Shown here: one piece after another, positions 52,758-61,126 of the stretch
Layout: every line of letters starts with the position of its first letter
Position numbering within the stretch: position 1 is the stretch's first letter
DNA from: a bacterium
Lineage (GTDB): Bacteria; Gemmatimonadota; Gemmatimonadetes; Longimicrobiales; RSA9
Direction of reading: 5' to 3'
DNA: 64,000 nucleotides
Assembly (NCBI GenBank): GCA_003242735.1
Contig: QGVH01000011.1
Coordinates: 37,583-101,582 of the forward strand
Notes under the pieces: generated by a model
The model's database searches: none
What the model saw: the letters and a program-made list of their open reading frames with translations, nothing else
Told to the model about the DNA's origin: nothing
Program-made: the position numbers and the translations under genes

Positions 52758-53882
52758 TCAGGTCACCCGTTCGAGGCGGGGGTTCGGCTGGTACCCACGG
52801 CCGGCCTTGGCCACCGGCTTGCCGTCCACGAGGACCACGTCGGCGGTGAAGTCGTAGCGGTCCTTGAAGAGCGAGGAGCCGACGCCGTAGGAGTCCACGG
52901 GCACGCCGAGCTCCTCGAAGTAGCGGATCTTCTCGGCGTCGAACCCGCCGGAGACGACGATCTTCACGTGGTCGAAACCGGCGTCGTCGAGTGCGCGCCG
53001 TACGTTCCACACGAGCTGCGGGTTGACGCCGCGGGGGTCGAACCTGCCCATCTGGGGGATGATGGAGCGGTCCACGAGGGTCTCGGAGGTGTCCAGCCGG
53101 ACGCCGTAGAGCCGCGGGCCGAGGGCGCGTGCGACGGCGAGGGAGGTGCCGACGCAGTCGTTGTCGAAGTCCACGAGGCTGATGACCTTCACGTCCTCGG
53201 GCATCGTCCGGGCGAACGCGAGGGTCGCGCGGACGGTGTCCCCGCCGTAGCAGGCGATGAGGGCGTGGGGGACGGTGCCGACGCCCTCGGATCCCCACCA
53301 CGAGGCCTGCGCGTCCGTGGACACGCCGATGGCTCCCGCGATGTGGGCGGCGTAGCCGTCGCCGGTCTGGACGAGCCAGTGGTCGTGGCGGGCGGGGAAG
53401 AACATGACGGTCTTGGGCCATGCGGCCTCGACGACCTTGCGTGTGTTGGTGGCGACCTTGGTCCGGCGACCGAGCACGCCGAGGTAGAGCGTTTCGAGGT
53501 GCGCGAACGCAGCGTAGGGGCCGGTGATGTGCATGACCGGCTCCCAAGGCTCGACCTCGTCGCCGTCGCGCAGCGCGTAGACCTCCAGGTCTTCCCAGCG
53601 GAACCCCTCGGTGAGGCACAGTTTCAGGATGGCGATGGCCTCGTCCACGCCGCCCAGCCACGCGTGCTTCTTGGTGAAGACCTGCACGGTCACCGTGGGG
53701 TTGTGGCCGTCGGCGAGGAGCACCTCGCGGGCTCGCACGAAGTATTTGTCCGAGTAGTAGCCGCTGCGCATCTTCTCGACCGGGAGCTGGAAGATCTCGG
53801 GGTCCAGCCGCTTCTCCGGCCGGAGCGGCGGCGGCGGAGCGGGCCGTGTGCGTCGAGACGGCTCGGCGGTTGTGGTCGTCAT
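52758..53882 (-). CDS. pncB: Nicotinate phosphoribosyltransferase
   Basis: This 374-residue NAD-salvage enzyme joins nicotinate and PRPP. SGYYSDKYFVRAREVLL is the N-terminal block with the active-site Tyr, and ISLVDFDNDCVGTSLAVARAL and VRLDTSETL form the PRPP side. IVVSGGFDAEKIRYFEE and DSYGVGSSLFKDRYDFTADVV close the barrel. The ATG at 53882 (MTTTTAEP) is chosen; further upstream the frame is non-homologous. The gap to the MFS gene upstream is 64 nt. Members of this shorter group have also been called nicotinamide phosphoribosyltransferase-like, but the motifs favour nicotinate. Confidence 0.92.
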   Translation of the reverse strand: MTTTTAEPSRRTRPAPPPPLRPEKRLDPEIFQLPVEKMRSGYYSDKYFVRAREVLLADGHNPTVTVQVFTKKHAWLGGVDEAIAILKLCLTEGFRWEDLEVYALRDGDEVEPWEPVMHITGPYAAFAHLETLYLGVLGRRTKVATNTRKVVEAAWPKTVMFFPARHDHWLVQTGDGYAAHIAGAIGVSTDAQASWWGSEGVGTVPHALIACYGGDTVRATLAFARTMPEDVKVISLVDFDNDCVGTSLAVARALGPRLYGVRLDTSETLVDRSIIPQMGRFDPRGVNPQLVWNVRRALDDAGFDHVKIVVSGGFDAEKIRYFEELGVPVDSYGVGSSLFKDRYDFTADVVLVDGKPVAKAGRGYQPNPRLERVT

Positions 53883-53946
53883 CGCGTCCAGACAGATCCG
53901 ATTGTCGGGAATGCGTCCCTGATGGACGTCCGTAAATTGCCGCTGA

Positions 53947-55245
53947 TCAAAGTCTTGCGCCAGACCGTCCGCGTTCCTGGCGCGCGGCGGCGATGGACCG
54001 GCGCAGCATGGCGGAGCCGGCCAGCGCAAGACTGCCGGCCACGGGCCACATCAGCGGATAACCGTGCGTGGCCGGGTAGAGGCGGGCGCCGAGGTCGATC
54101 CCCGCGCCGACGATGAGCGGCGCCATGATCCGGCCGAGGCCCAGGGTGAGGACGTAGAGGCCCGTGTAGCGGCCGATGGATCGTTCGCCCGCGATCCCGG
54201 CGAAGAGGGGGTAGGGCAGGGCGACCAGGGTCGCGGCGCCGACGCCGGAGGCGAGCAGGAGGGCCACAGCGCCGGGGACGTCCCGGACCACGACGCCCGC
54301 CAGCATGGCGAGCCCCGTGACGAGGGAGCCGGCCTGGAGCAGCCATGCGCGGCCGTAGCGGTCTCCGAGGTGTCCGATCGCGACGGCGCCGAGCCCGAGC
54401 CCGGCCACCAGGACCACGAGCACCAGCGATGCCTCGGCCACCGTGATGCCCAGAACGGTGACGGCGAAGAGGAAGACGTAGGGCCGGATCCCGTCCACCG
54501 CACCGCTCCACAGCGCGTTGGCCAGGAGCAGCCGCCGCACCGCCGGCCTCTCCCGCAGCTCGGTCCAGATGCGCAGGGCGCCTCCGCCGGCGGGCTCCTC
54601 GGGGAGTTCCCGGTCCCGCGCCGTGCTCGGCGCTGCGCGGTACGTGAGCCAGGTGGTCGCGAGCACCAGGGCTGCGGCCAGGAGGAAGGGCAGGGCGGGC
54701 CACAGACCGAAGAGCAGGCCGCCGGCGACGAGGCCGTAGCCGAGTCCGGCGGCGTGCAGCGCGCCCCGCACGCCGTGCACGCGGCCCCGCCGCTGGTCCG
54801 GCACGGCGTCCACCATGAGCGCCCAGAGCGGCGTCAGGTAGCCGTGCAGGGCGGCGAAGAAGACGAACGAGATGCCGGCGAGCGACCAGTAACCCTCGAG
54901 GAAGGGGGCCACGCCGAGCGCGAGGGCGAGGAGCGGCGCCGTCAGGAGGAGGAAGAAGGTGCGGCGCCCGAAGCGGCGGGCGAGGCCGGCGGGCAGGGCG
55001 TCGCTGTAGTGCCCGATCCAGTACGGGACCAGCACCGCGAAAACGCCTTCCGCGCCGATGACGAAGCCGATCCACACGGCCGAGGGCGCATACTCGGCCA
55101 GCAGCACCGGCAGCAGCGCCACCATCACGGTCTGGGCAGCGGTGGAGCCCAGCGTGCCCGCCGTGAGGCCGTATTCCCTGATCGCGCGCAGCCGCTCGCC
55201 GCGCGTGGTCCCGTCCCGGTCCGGTTCGTTCGCGCTCGGATGCAT
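53947..55245 (-). CDS. Major facilitator superfamily transporter
   Basis: This 432-residue protein has 12 hydrophobic segments. VWIGFVIGAEGVFAVLVPYWIGHYSD and LARRFGRRTFFLL mark the helix 2-3 loop, and LGAVAIGHLGDRYGRAWL the equivalent loop in the second half. The layout resembles the sugar/GPH-like or SLC45-type branch. The substrate is unknown; the pncB neighbour could hint at a nicotinate-related solute, but this is weak. The ATG at 55245 follows GAGG. The ATG at 55284 would add 13 unsupported residues. Confidence 0.85.
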   Translation of the reverse strand: MHPSANEPDRDGTTRGERLRAIREYGLTAGTLGSTAAQTVMVALLPVLLAEYAPSAVWIGFVIGAEGVFAVLVPYWIGHYSDALPAGLARRFGRRTFFLLLTAPLLALALGVAPFLEGYWSLAGISFVFFAALHGYLTPLWALMVDAVPDQRRGRVHGVRGALHAAGLGYGLVAGGLLFGLWPALPFLLAAALVLATTWLTYRAAPSTARDRELPEEPAGGGALRIWTELRERPAVRRLLLANALWSGAVDGIRPYVFLFAVTVLGITVAEASLVLVVLVAGLGLGAVAIGHLGDRYGRAWLLQAGSLVTGLAMLAGVVVRDVPGAVALLLASGVGAATLVALPYPLFAGIAGERSIGRYTGLYVLTLGLGRIMAPLIVGAGIDLGARLYPATHGYPLMWPVAGSLALAGSAMLRRSIAAARQERGRSGARL

Positions 55246-55325
55246 CGGGCCTCGCAAAGCGCGCCAATGTGCGGGCCCGCTCATGGAGATTCAAGCGCCC
55301 GGGGCGCCGGCCGGCCGCCCCGGCG

Positions 55326-56123
55326 TCAGGCGGCGCGGCGACGGGCCTCGGCTGCGCGCTCCAGACTCTCGCGGAGACGGCGCGTCAGGTCCAGGACCGG
55401 CGTGGGGCGGGGTGGCGGCGGCGCGGGACGCTCCAGCTCGGGCGGCAGGTGCCCCTCCGCCTTCTGGCGCAGGACCTCGAGCACGCGGTCGCGGTATTCG
55501 TTGCGGTACCGCTCCGGGACGAAATCGCCGGACATGCGCCCGACGAGCTCGACGCCCATGCGGATGTCCCCCTCGCGCAACCGCGTCTCCGTCGGCAGCG
55601 CGAGCTCCCGCTCCGGGATCAGCTCCTCGGGGAAGTACAGGGTCTGCACGACCAGCGCGTCTCCGTGGACGCGCACGGCTGCCAGGTGCTCCCGGTGCAT
55701 GAGCACGAACTGGGCGATGCCGACCTTGCCGCTCCGCCGCAGCGCCTCCCGCAGGAGGACGTACAGGTCCTCGCCTCCCTCATCCGGCGCCACGTAATAC
55801 GGCTTGCGGAAGTAGATGGGGTCGATGTCCCGGAGGTCGACGAACTCCCTCACCGCGATCGACCGCGTGAGCGTGGGCGCCGCGCGGCTCAGCTCCTCGT
55901 CCTCCACGACCAGCCAGCCGTCATCCGTCGCGTAGCCGCGAACGATCTCCCCCGCGGGTACCTCGCGCCCTTCCTCGCTGCACACCTTGAGGTACCGGAT
56001 CGGCGCGCGATCCGGCTCGTGCAGCAGCCGGAACTCGATCGGCCGCTTCCGGACGGCCTGGTAGAGTCGGATCGGCGCGTGGACCAGCCCGAACGCCAGC
56101 GTCCCACGCCACAGCAGCTCCAT
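55326..56123 (-). CDS. ku: Ku protein (bacterial non-homologous end joining)
   Basis: This 265-residue homodimeric DNA-end-binding protein begins with the Ku core WRGTLAFGLVHAPIRLYQAV. LLHEPDRAPIRYLKVC, EIVRGYATDDGWLVVEDEEL, IDPIYFRKPYYVAPDEGGEDLY and LREGDIRMGVELVGRMSGDF follow. The C-terminal 45 residues are Pro- then Arg/Ala-rich. The ATG at 56123 follows GGGAGGTG. Ku normally works with the ligase/primase LigD; no ligD is in the window. Confidence 0.96.
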   Translation of the reverse strand: MELLWRGTLAFGLVHAPIRLYQAVRKRPIEFRLLHEPDRAPIRYLKVCSEEGREVPAGEIVRGYATDDGWLVVEDEELSRAAPTLTRSIAVREFVDLRDIDPIYFRKPYYVAPDEGGEDLYVLLREALRRSGKVGIAQFVLMHREHLAAVRVHGDALVVQTLYFPEELIPERELALPTETRLREGDIRMGVELVGRMSGDFVPERYRNEYRDRVLEVLRQKAEGHLPPELERPAPPPPRPTPVLDLTRRLRESLERAAEARRRAA

Positions 56124-56247
56124 TCGGCACCTCCCAGCCGCCTGCCTCCGGCCCCGGGCGCAAGAGTCGTTCCCCGCGGCCGCGGGCGCCCGCCGACGCC
56201 GGCGGCGCACCGGCTCGGGGCCGGAACGCGGTCGGGCCGAGCCGGGC

Positions 56248-57195
56248 TCAATCCACCGACTGCCCGACGGAGGAACGGGCCAGCGAGATGCCGCCGATGA
56301 TCACGGCGGCTCCCACGATCTGGAACAGCTGCGGCTGTTCGCCCAGCGCCGCCCACGCCACCAACAGGGCGACGGCCGGTACGAGGTTCGAGTACGTGGC
56401 CGTCCGCGTGTTGCCGATCCGATCCACGGCCGTGTTCCAGATCAGGTAGGCGAGGCCGATGCCCAACGCGCCGGAGTACACCACCCCGGCCCACGCCGCC
56501 CCGGGCACCGCGCCCCAGTCCAGCCGGATGAGATCGGGAACCCCCAGCAGGACGAGGCCCAGCGAGCCGATGCACAGCGTCCACGCCGTCACCGCCGTCG
56601 GCCCGTACTCGGCGATCACGTCCCGCGCGCCCACCGTGTACACGGACCAGGCCACGGACGCGGCGATCAGGATCAGGTCGCCGCCCAGCGTCTCGCCGCC
56701 GAAGCCCATCTCGCCGGCGCCGCCGGCCACGATCAGCACCATGCCCAGCACGGCGCCGCACACGCCCAGCCACACGCGCCCGCTCAGCCGCTCGTGCCCC
56801 GCCCACGCCGAGAACAACGCCGTGACGATCGGCGTGCCCGCCAGGAGGAGGCTCGCGTTGCCGGCACGTGTGCGGTCCATGCCGAAGATGAAGAGGAGCT
56901 GGTAGACCACGTTCGCGATCACACCCAGCCCCACGATGCGGAGGCGATGCTCGGGGCGCGGCAGCCGCAACGCACCCTGCCGCCACAGCGCCGCCACCAC
57001 CACCAGAGCCGCCAGCGGGAAGCGCAGCGCGTTGAACGCCAGCGGCGACAGCGTCGCCAGCGCCGCCTTGATCACCGAGAAGTTCACCGCCCAGATCAGC
57101 ACCATCAGCAGCAGCACGACGTCCGTGCTCCGGAGCATCGGCGCTGCCGCGCCGGCCGGTCGGCCCGTGGCCGTCATCTCGTTCCGTGCTTCCAT
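56248..57195 (-). CDS. EamA/DMT-family transporter
   Basis: This 315-residue protein has ten hydrophobic helices in two EamA repeats (about 25-155 and 170-300). VVLLLMVLIWAVNFSVIKAAL opens the first repeat, and IGLAYLIWNTAVDRIGNTRTATYSNLVPAVALLVAW is the conserved second-repeat end. Members export amino acids or other metabolites, and the substrate is not readable. The ATG at 57195 is favoured by a GGTGGG site; ATGs at 57204 and 57180 are alternatives. It is divergent from fabI. Confidence 0.88.
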   Translation of the reverse strand: MEARNEMTATGRPAGAAAPMLRSTDVVLLLMVLIWAVNFSVIKAALATLSPLAFNALRFPLAALVVVAALWRQGALRLPRPEHRLRIVGLGVIANVVYQLLFIFGMDRTRAGNASLLLAGTPIVTALFSAWAGHERLSGRVWLGVCGAVLGMVLIVAGGAGEMGFGGETLGGDLILIAASVAWSVYTVGARDVIAEYGPTAVTAWTLCIGSLGLVLLGVPDLIRLDWGAVPGAAWAGVVYSGALGIGLAYLIWNTAVDRIGNTRTATYSNLVPAVALLVAWAALGEQPQLFQIVGAAVIIGGISLARSSVGQSVD

Positions 57196-57326
57196 GCCCA
57201 CCATCGACGATGCCCCGACTCGCCGCGCCGCTCCACAGCCGCCGGCGCGCGCGTCGGGCGCGGCCCGCACGAGCCGCGCAAGATCCGCGGACCGCCACCC
57301 CGCCCGCAAGGCCGCACCGCCCTCCG

Positions 57327-57355
57327 TTGCGGGCGACGGGCCCACGGCCCTAACT
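57327..57355 (+). promoter_or_regulatory. Weak promoter candidate for fabI
   Basis: TTGCGG (57327-57332) and CTAACT (57350-57355) are 17 nt apart, about 40 nt before the fabI ATG. The -10 match is poor. Confidence 0.3.
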
Positions 57356-57395
57356 TCGCGGCTCACGTTCGACCTCCAACCCACGAGATCCGACG

Positions 57396-58178
57396 ATGGC
57401 AGCTTCCGGCAGACTGTTCGAGGGCAAGCGCGTCCTCGTGTGCGGCGTCGCGAACGAGCGCAGCATCGCGTGGGGCATCAGCCAGGCCATGCACGAGCAC
57501 GGTGCGGAGCTCGGCTTCACGTACGCCGGCGAGGCGCTCGAGAAGCGCGTCCGGCCCCTCGCGGAGAGCGTCGGCGCTTCGTTCGTGCTGCCGCTGGATG
57601 TCCGCGACCACGACCAGGTCGCCGCGACCTTCCGCGAGATCCGCAACACCTGGGACGGCCTGGACGTCCTGGTCCACGCCATTGCGTTCGCCAACCGCGA
57701 AGACCTCGAGGGCCGCTACCTCGACACCAGCCGCGAGGGGTTCCTCACGGCCTTGGAGATCAGTGCGTACTCGCTGGTCCTCCTGACACGCGAGGCCGCG
57801 CCGTTGCTCGCCGCTCGGGGGGGCAACGTCCTCACGCTGACGTACTACGGCGCGGAGAAGGTCGTGCCCGGCTACAACGTGATGGGGGTAGCCAAGGCCG
57901 CCCTCGAGGCGAGCGTACGCTACCTCGCCGCGGACCTCGGGCCGGAGGGCATCCGCGTCAACGCCATCAGCGCGGGCCCCGTGAAGACGCTCGCCGCCTC
58001 GGCGGTGCGCGGCTTCAAGAACATCCTCGGCCTCGTGCCGGAGAAGGCGCCGCTGCGCCGCAACGTCACGCAGGAGGACATCGCCCGGGCCGCGCTGTTC
58101 CTGTGCAGCGACCTGGGCGCCGGTGTGACGGGCGAGGTGCTGTACGTGGATTGCGGCTACAACATCATCGGGCTGTAG
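57396..58178 (+). CDS. fabI: Enoyl-[acyl-carrier-protein] reductase (NADH)
   Basis: This 260-residue enzyme makes the last reduction of fatty-acid elongation. GVANERSIAWGISQAM is the NAD-binding site, and HAIAFANREDLEGRYLDTSREGF is the family region. YYGAEKVVPGYNVMGVAKAALE contains Tyr-x6-Lys (YNVMGVAK). The C-terminal loop ISAGPVKTLAASAVRGF is the substrate-binding lid. It is the usual triclosan-target type. No other fab genes adjoin it. The start is the ATG at 57396. Confidence 0.96.
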   Translation: MAASGRLFEGKRVLVCGVANERSIAWGISQAMHEHGAELGFTYAGEALEKRVRPLAESVGASFVLPLDVRDHDQVAATFREIRNTWDGLDVLVHAIAFANREDLEGRYLDTSREGFLTALEISAYSLVLLTREAAPLLAARGGNVLTLTYYGAEKVVPGYNVMGVAKAALEASVRYLAADLGPEGIRVNAISAGPVKTLAASAVRGFKNILGLVPEKAPLRRNVTQEDIARAALFLCSDLGAGVTGEVLYVDCGYNIIGL

Positions 58179-58225
58179 CCGGCGCAGGTCAACGGCGGGC
58201 GGTTCCGGGGGTGACGGCGAGGAAC

Positions 58226-58258
58226 GCGCCCGGTCCGGGCGGCGGCGGTACCGGGCGC
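58226..58258. terminator. Weak hairpin between fabI and the convergent membrane gene
   Basis: GCGCCCGGT (58226-58234) pairs with 58250-58258 over a 15-nt loop, in the gap between two convergent stops. It has no T-run and low specificity. Confidence 0.35.
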
Positions 58259-58266
58259 GCCGCGCC

Positions 58267-59031
58267 TCAGCCCATGGCGGCCGGCCCGCCGTCCGGCTCC
58301 GGGTGCGGCGGCGTCTCACCCTCCGCGCCGCCAGAGGACGGATGAGGGTGAACGTCGCGTCTCACGCCCGGGCGCTGGCGTACCCGCTCGTACCACTCGC
58401 GCGTGATCGCGGCCGCGACGTCGCGCGCGCCCAGGCCGAACGCAATGCCGGTCGCCAGGGCCGCCGCGCCCACCACCGCGATGAACGCCACGAGCACGAT
58501 GTCCTGCGCGATCCCGAGCTGCTCGAGCGCCATGAAGATGGTCAGCACGATCACCGCGGCCTTCGCGGCCCGGGCCAGCGTGGGACCACCCGGCAGCGCT
58601 CCGGCGGAAGCGAGCACCAGGTCCTTGACGAACTCTCCCAGGACGATGCCCAGGATCAGGATGATGACCGCGGCGATGACGCTGGGGATGTAGGCGAGCA
58701 GCTCGGCGAACAGGCTGCTCACCACCATCAGGCCGAGCGCGTTCGCGGAGAGCAGGATCACCAGCAGCATGACGGTCCAAAAGACCAGCTTCGCGAGCGC
58801 CGTCGAGGGGTCCAGGGTGGTGCCGGCGCGCTCCAGCGCCTCGATCACGCCTCCCTCGCGCATCCACCGGTCGAAGCTGATCCGCCGCAGCGCCTTCTCC
58901 GCGCCGCGCTCGACCATCTTCGCTATGGCGTAGCCGGCGAGCAGGATCCCGAGCGCCGCGGCGAGCTGCGGCAGGAACGCCACGATCTGGAGGATCCCCT
59001 CTTCCAGCCGATCGATCAATGTCTGGCTCAT
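58267..59031 (-). CDS. Conserved TM-helix-repeat membrane protein (MscS-like)
   Basis: This 254-residue protein has four to five hydrophobic helices. LAAALGILLAGYAIAKMVERG is the first TM-helix repeat, and IPSVIAAVIILILGIVLGEFVKDLV a second copy, as in the TM_helix family linked to mechanosensitive channels. FGLGARDVAAAITREWYERV resembles the pore-side end of MscS-like proteins, but the usual beta domain is absent. The Pro/His-rich C-terminal tail is soluble. The ATG at 59031 follows GAGAGGAA. Confidence 0.82.
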   Translation of the reverse strand: MSQTLIDRLEEGILQIVAFLPQLAAALGILLAGYAIAKMVERGAEKALRRISFDRWMREGGVIEALERAGTTLDPSTALAKLVFWTVMLLVILLSANALGLMVVSSLFAELLAYIPSVIAAVIILILGIVLGEFVKDLVLASAGALPGGPTLARAAKAAVIVLTIFMALEQLGIAQDIVLVAFIAVVGAAALATGIAFGLGARDVAAAITREWYERVRQRPGVRRDVHPHPSSGGAEGETPPHPEPDGGPAAMG

Positions 59032-59113
59032 GCGGGTATTCCTCTCTCGGAAGGGCGATCAAGCCTGCGGCAGCGCGGACGGCCCCGCAAGGGGGCGCGC
59101 AGGAGGGGTGCCA

Positions 59114-59344
59114 GTGCGTAGATTCGTAGACGACGAAGGCCGGGCCTGGGACGTCGTCCTGGGCCGCGAGTCCTGGGGCGCGCTCTACGCCCTGTTCGTG
59201 CCGGCCGGGCCCGGCGGCACCCAGCCGGTCCGGCAGGCACTCCTACAGGCCGCGGGGTACGATGCCGCGTACGCCGAACTCATGGATGCGGACGAGGCGC
59301 GCATCGCCGACCTGTTCCGCAATTCGACACCGAAAGAGAGCTGA
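59114..59344 (+). CDS. Small hypothetical protein, first of a tandem pair
   Basis: The GTG at 59114 is favoured by AGGAGGGG a few bases upstream. The 76 residues begin RRFVDDEGRAWDVVLGRES and continue WGALYALFVPAG. The next small protein begins RSFQDAAGREW and has HGRWYLVFRPAD at the same position, so the two look related. The fold would be a small beta sheet. Function is unknown. Both sit upstream of an envelope hydrolase gene. Confidence 0.68.
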   Translation: MRRFVDDEGRAWDVVLGRESWGALYALFVPAGPGGTQPVRQALLQAAGYDAAYAELMDADEARIADLFRNSTPKES

Positions 59345-59356
59345 GCCGGGAGAGCC

Positions 59357-59626
59357 ATGCGTTCGTTCCAGGATGCGGCCGGCCGGGAGTGGCTGGCCGA
59401 TGCGATGGAGGAGGCCACGCCGCGCCACCACGGTCGTTGGTATCTGGTCTTTCGGCCGGCCGACGGGGACGGCCCCGTGCTGCCGATGCCCGAGGTGAGG
59501 TGGCAGACGCGGGAAACCGCGGCGCGCACGATCAACAGCATGTCCCTCACGGAGCTGCGCCGGCGGCTCTCCGCCGTGCTCGCCCGTGCGGGCAGGAAGG
59601 CCCCGGTCGGCGCCGGCCAGCCGTGA
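59357..59626 (+). CDS. Small hypothetical protein, second of a tandem pair
   Basis: The 89-residue ORF starts at the ATG 12 nt after the previous stop, with GGGAGAG as ribosome site. It shares the opening RSFQDAAGREW-like block and a later WYLVFRPADG with its neighbour. The remaining part TARTINSMSLTELRRRLSAVL predicts a helix. It has no Cys and no export signal. Function is unknown. Confidence 0.65.
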   Translation: MRSFQDAAGREWLADAMEEATPRHHGRWYLVFRPADGDGPVLPMPEVRWQTRETAARTINSMSLTELRRRLSAVLARAGRKAPVGAGQP

Positions 59627-59764
59627 GACCCGATCCTGCCTGCCCGCCTGGCGCGGCGCCGCACGCGACCGCGTCCGCACGCGCCGTCAACCGACCCGGC
59701 CGCCGGGAACACACCTTGCACCGACGGGGCCACGTACGGTCCGCAGGACGCAGGAGGGGCCTTG

Positions 59765-60052
59765 ATGCGACCTCGCGTTGGTGCCACGGCGTGGCGGTCG
59801 TTCGATCGGCGCGACCAGCGGGCGATCCGGGCGCGGCTCGCGGCCGGCGCGCCGCTGCGTTGTCCCCGCTGCGCCGGCCTGCTGGAGGCGCGGCCGACGA
59901 GCCGCCTCCTGGCGGTGCTCCCGTCCGGCGCGAGGGGCTACGACCTCGACTGCCGCTCCTGCCATCAGTTCCTGCCGCTCATCGAGCACACGCCGCAGTC
60001 GCTGCGTCTGCTGCGGCTGCGTCGGCTCGTCGCCGCAGTGCGGCGCGCCTGA
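59765..60052 (+). CDS. Small zinc-ribbon-like protein
   Basis: The 95-residue protein starts at the ATG behind AGGAGGGG. LRCPRCAGLL and YDLDCRSCHQF give two CxxC pairs about 33 residues apart that could bind one zinc. Arg-rich flanks (RRDQRAIRARL, LRLLRLRRLVAAV) suggest nucleic-acid or membrane contact. It has no signal peptide. It is probably cotranscribed with the NlpC/P60 gene 34 nt downstream. Confidence 0.7.
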   Translation: MRPRVGATAWRSFDRRDQRAIRARLAAGAPLRCPRCAGLLEARPTSRLLAVLPSGARGYDLDCRSCHQFLPLIEHTPQSLRLLRLRRLVAAVRRA

Positions 60053-60086
60053 GCGCCGGGCGACGGCCGACCGTCCATGAGGGGCC

Positions 60087-61124
60087 ATGGACGCGCTGAG
60101 TCGCGCGGTCGAGGACGTGCGCGCGCAGCGTGGGCTCGACCCGCGCACCGCCGTCTTCGACGTCCGCGTCGAACCCGGGCCCGGCGGGTACGTGCTGGTC
60201 GGCGAGGCGACGGACCCCGCGGCGGTCGAGGAGCTGATCGCGCGCCTGGCGGCGTTCGGCGCCGTGACCGACCGGACCGTCCGACTCCCGGCCCCCGGAT
60301 CGCCGGCCGAAGGGTTCGGTCTGGTGAGCGCGGCCGTCGCGCCGCTCATGCCCGAGCCGAGGATCTCCTGCACGCCCTCATCGCAGTACGTGCTGGGACA
60401 GCGCGTCGAGGTCCTCGCCCGGCGCGGGCCGTGGCTGCGCGTCCGCGGCGAGGACGGCTACATCGGGTGGCTGCACCAGGGGTACGTGTGCCTCTGCGGA
60501 GAGGAGCGGGCGCGCGCCTGGGAGCGGGGCGACGGGGGCGAGCCGGTGGTTTCCCTGGGCGTGGAGCTGCTCGGCGAGGACAGCGCCGTTCTCGGCTGGC
60601 TGCCCTGGGGCGCCCGTCTGGTCCGTGAGCCGGATGGCCGGCTGCGGCTGCCCGATGGCCGCGCGGGCATGGCCGGGAGAGGGGAGCTGGTGGAGGTGGA
60701 GCGGCTCCCGGCCCGGTTCCCGCAGGACGGGGAGAGCGTGGTGCGTACGGCGCGCCGCTGGGCGGGGACGCCGTACCTCTGGGCCGGCGTCACGCCGGCC
60801 GGCGCCGATTGCTCCGGCTACGTCCAGGCGGTGTTCCGGCTGCACGGCGTAGCCCTGCCCCGGGACTCGGACATGCAGGCGCGGATGGGGGTGCCCGTGG
60901 ATCCGGGCCCGGAATTCGCCGCGCTGCGGCCGGGCGACCTGCTCTTCTTCGCGGAGAACGGCGAGCGGATCACGCACGTCGCCCTCTCCCTCGGCGGTTC
61001 GCGCATCATTCACTCCGCGTTGGCGGCGGGCGGCGTCGCCGAGTACGACCTGAACGGGCGGGACGAGAGGGAGGTGCGGCTGCGCGAGTGCTTCCGCTCA
61101 GCGCGCCGCGTGTTGCCCGACTGA
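60087..61124 (+). CDS. C40 family peptidase (NlpC/P60) with SH3-like domains
   Basis: The protein has 345 residues. About 20-70 resemble a BON-like module. About 80-200 are SH3-like repeats (LGQRVEVLARRGPWLRVRGEDGYIGWLHQGYV). About 215-345 form the NlpC/P60 endopeptidase. GTPYLWAGVTPAGADCSGYVQAVF has the catalytic Cys. ITHVALSLG and IIHSALA supply His residues. Such enzymes cut gamma-D-Glu-diaminopimelate bonds in peptidoglycan. No N-terminal signal peptide is visible, so export would need another route, or the enzyme recycles fragments in the cytosol. It converges on the PBP4-LysM gene with 2 nt between stops. Confidence 0.9.
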   Translation: MDALSRAVEDVRAQRGLDPRTAVFDVRVEPGPGGYVLVGEATDPAAVEELIARLAAFGAVTDRTVRLPAPGSPAEGFGLVSAAVAPLMPEPRISCTPSSQYVLGQRVEVLARRGPWLRVRGEDGYIGWLHQGYVCLCGEERARAWERGDGGEPVVSLGVELLGEDSAVLGWLPWGARLVREPDGRLRLPDGRAGMAGRGELVEVERLPARFPQDGESVVRTARRWAGTPYLWAGVTPAGADCSGYVQAVFRLHGVALPRDSDMQARMGVPVDPGPEFAALRPGDLLFFAENGERITHVALSLGGSRIIHSALAAGGVAEYDLNGRDEREVRLRECFRSARRVLPD

Positions 61125-61126
61125 CG

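Noticed and set aside
52638..54116. A 492-aa plus-strand ORF across nicotinate phosphoribosyltransferase
   Set aside because: It is antisense to a gene with clear motifs and has valine/aspartate/glycine-rich shadow composition.
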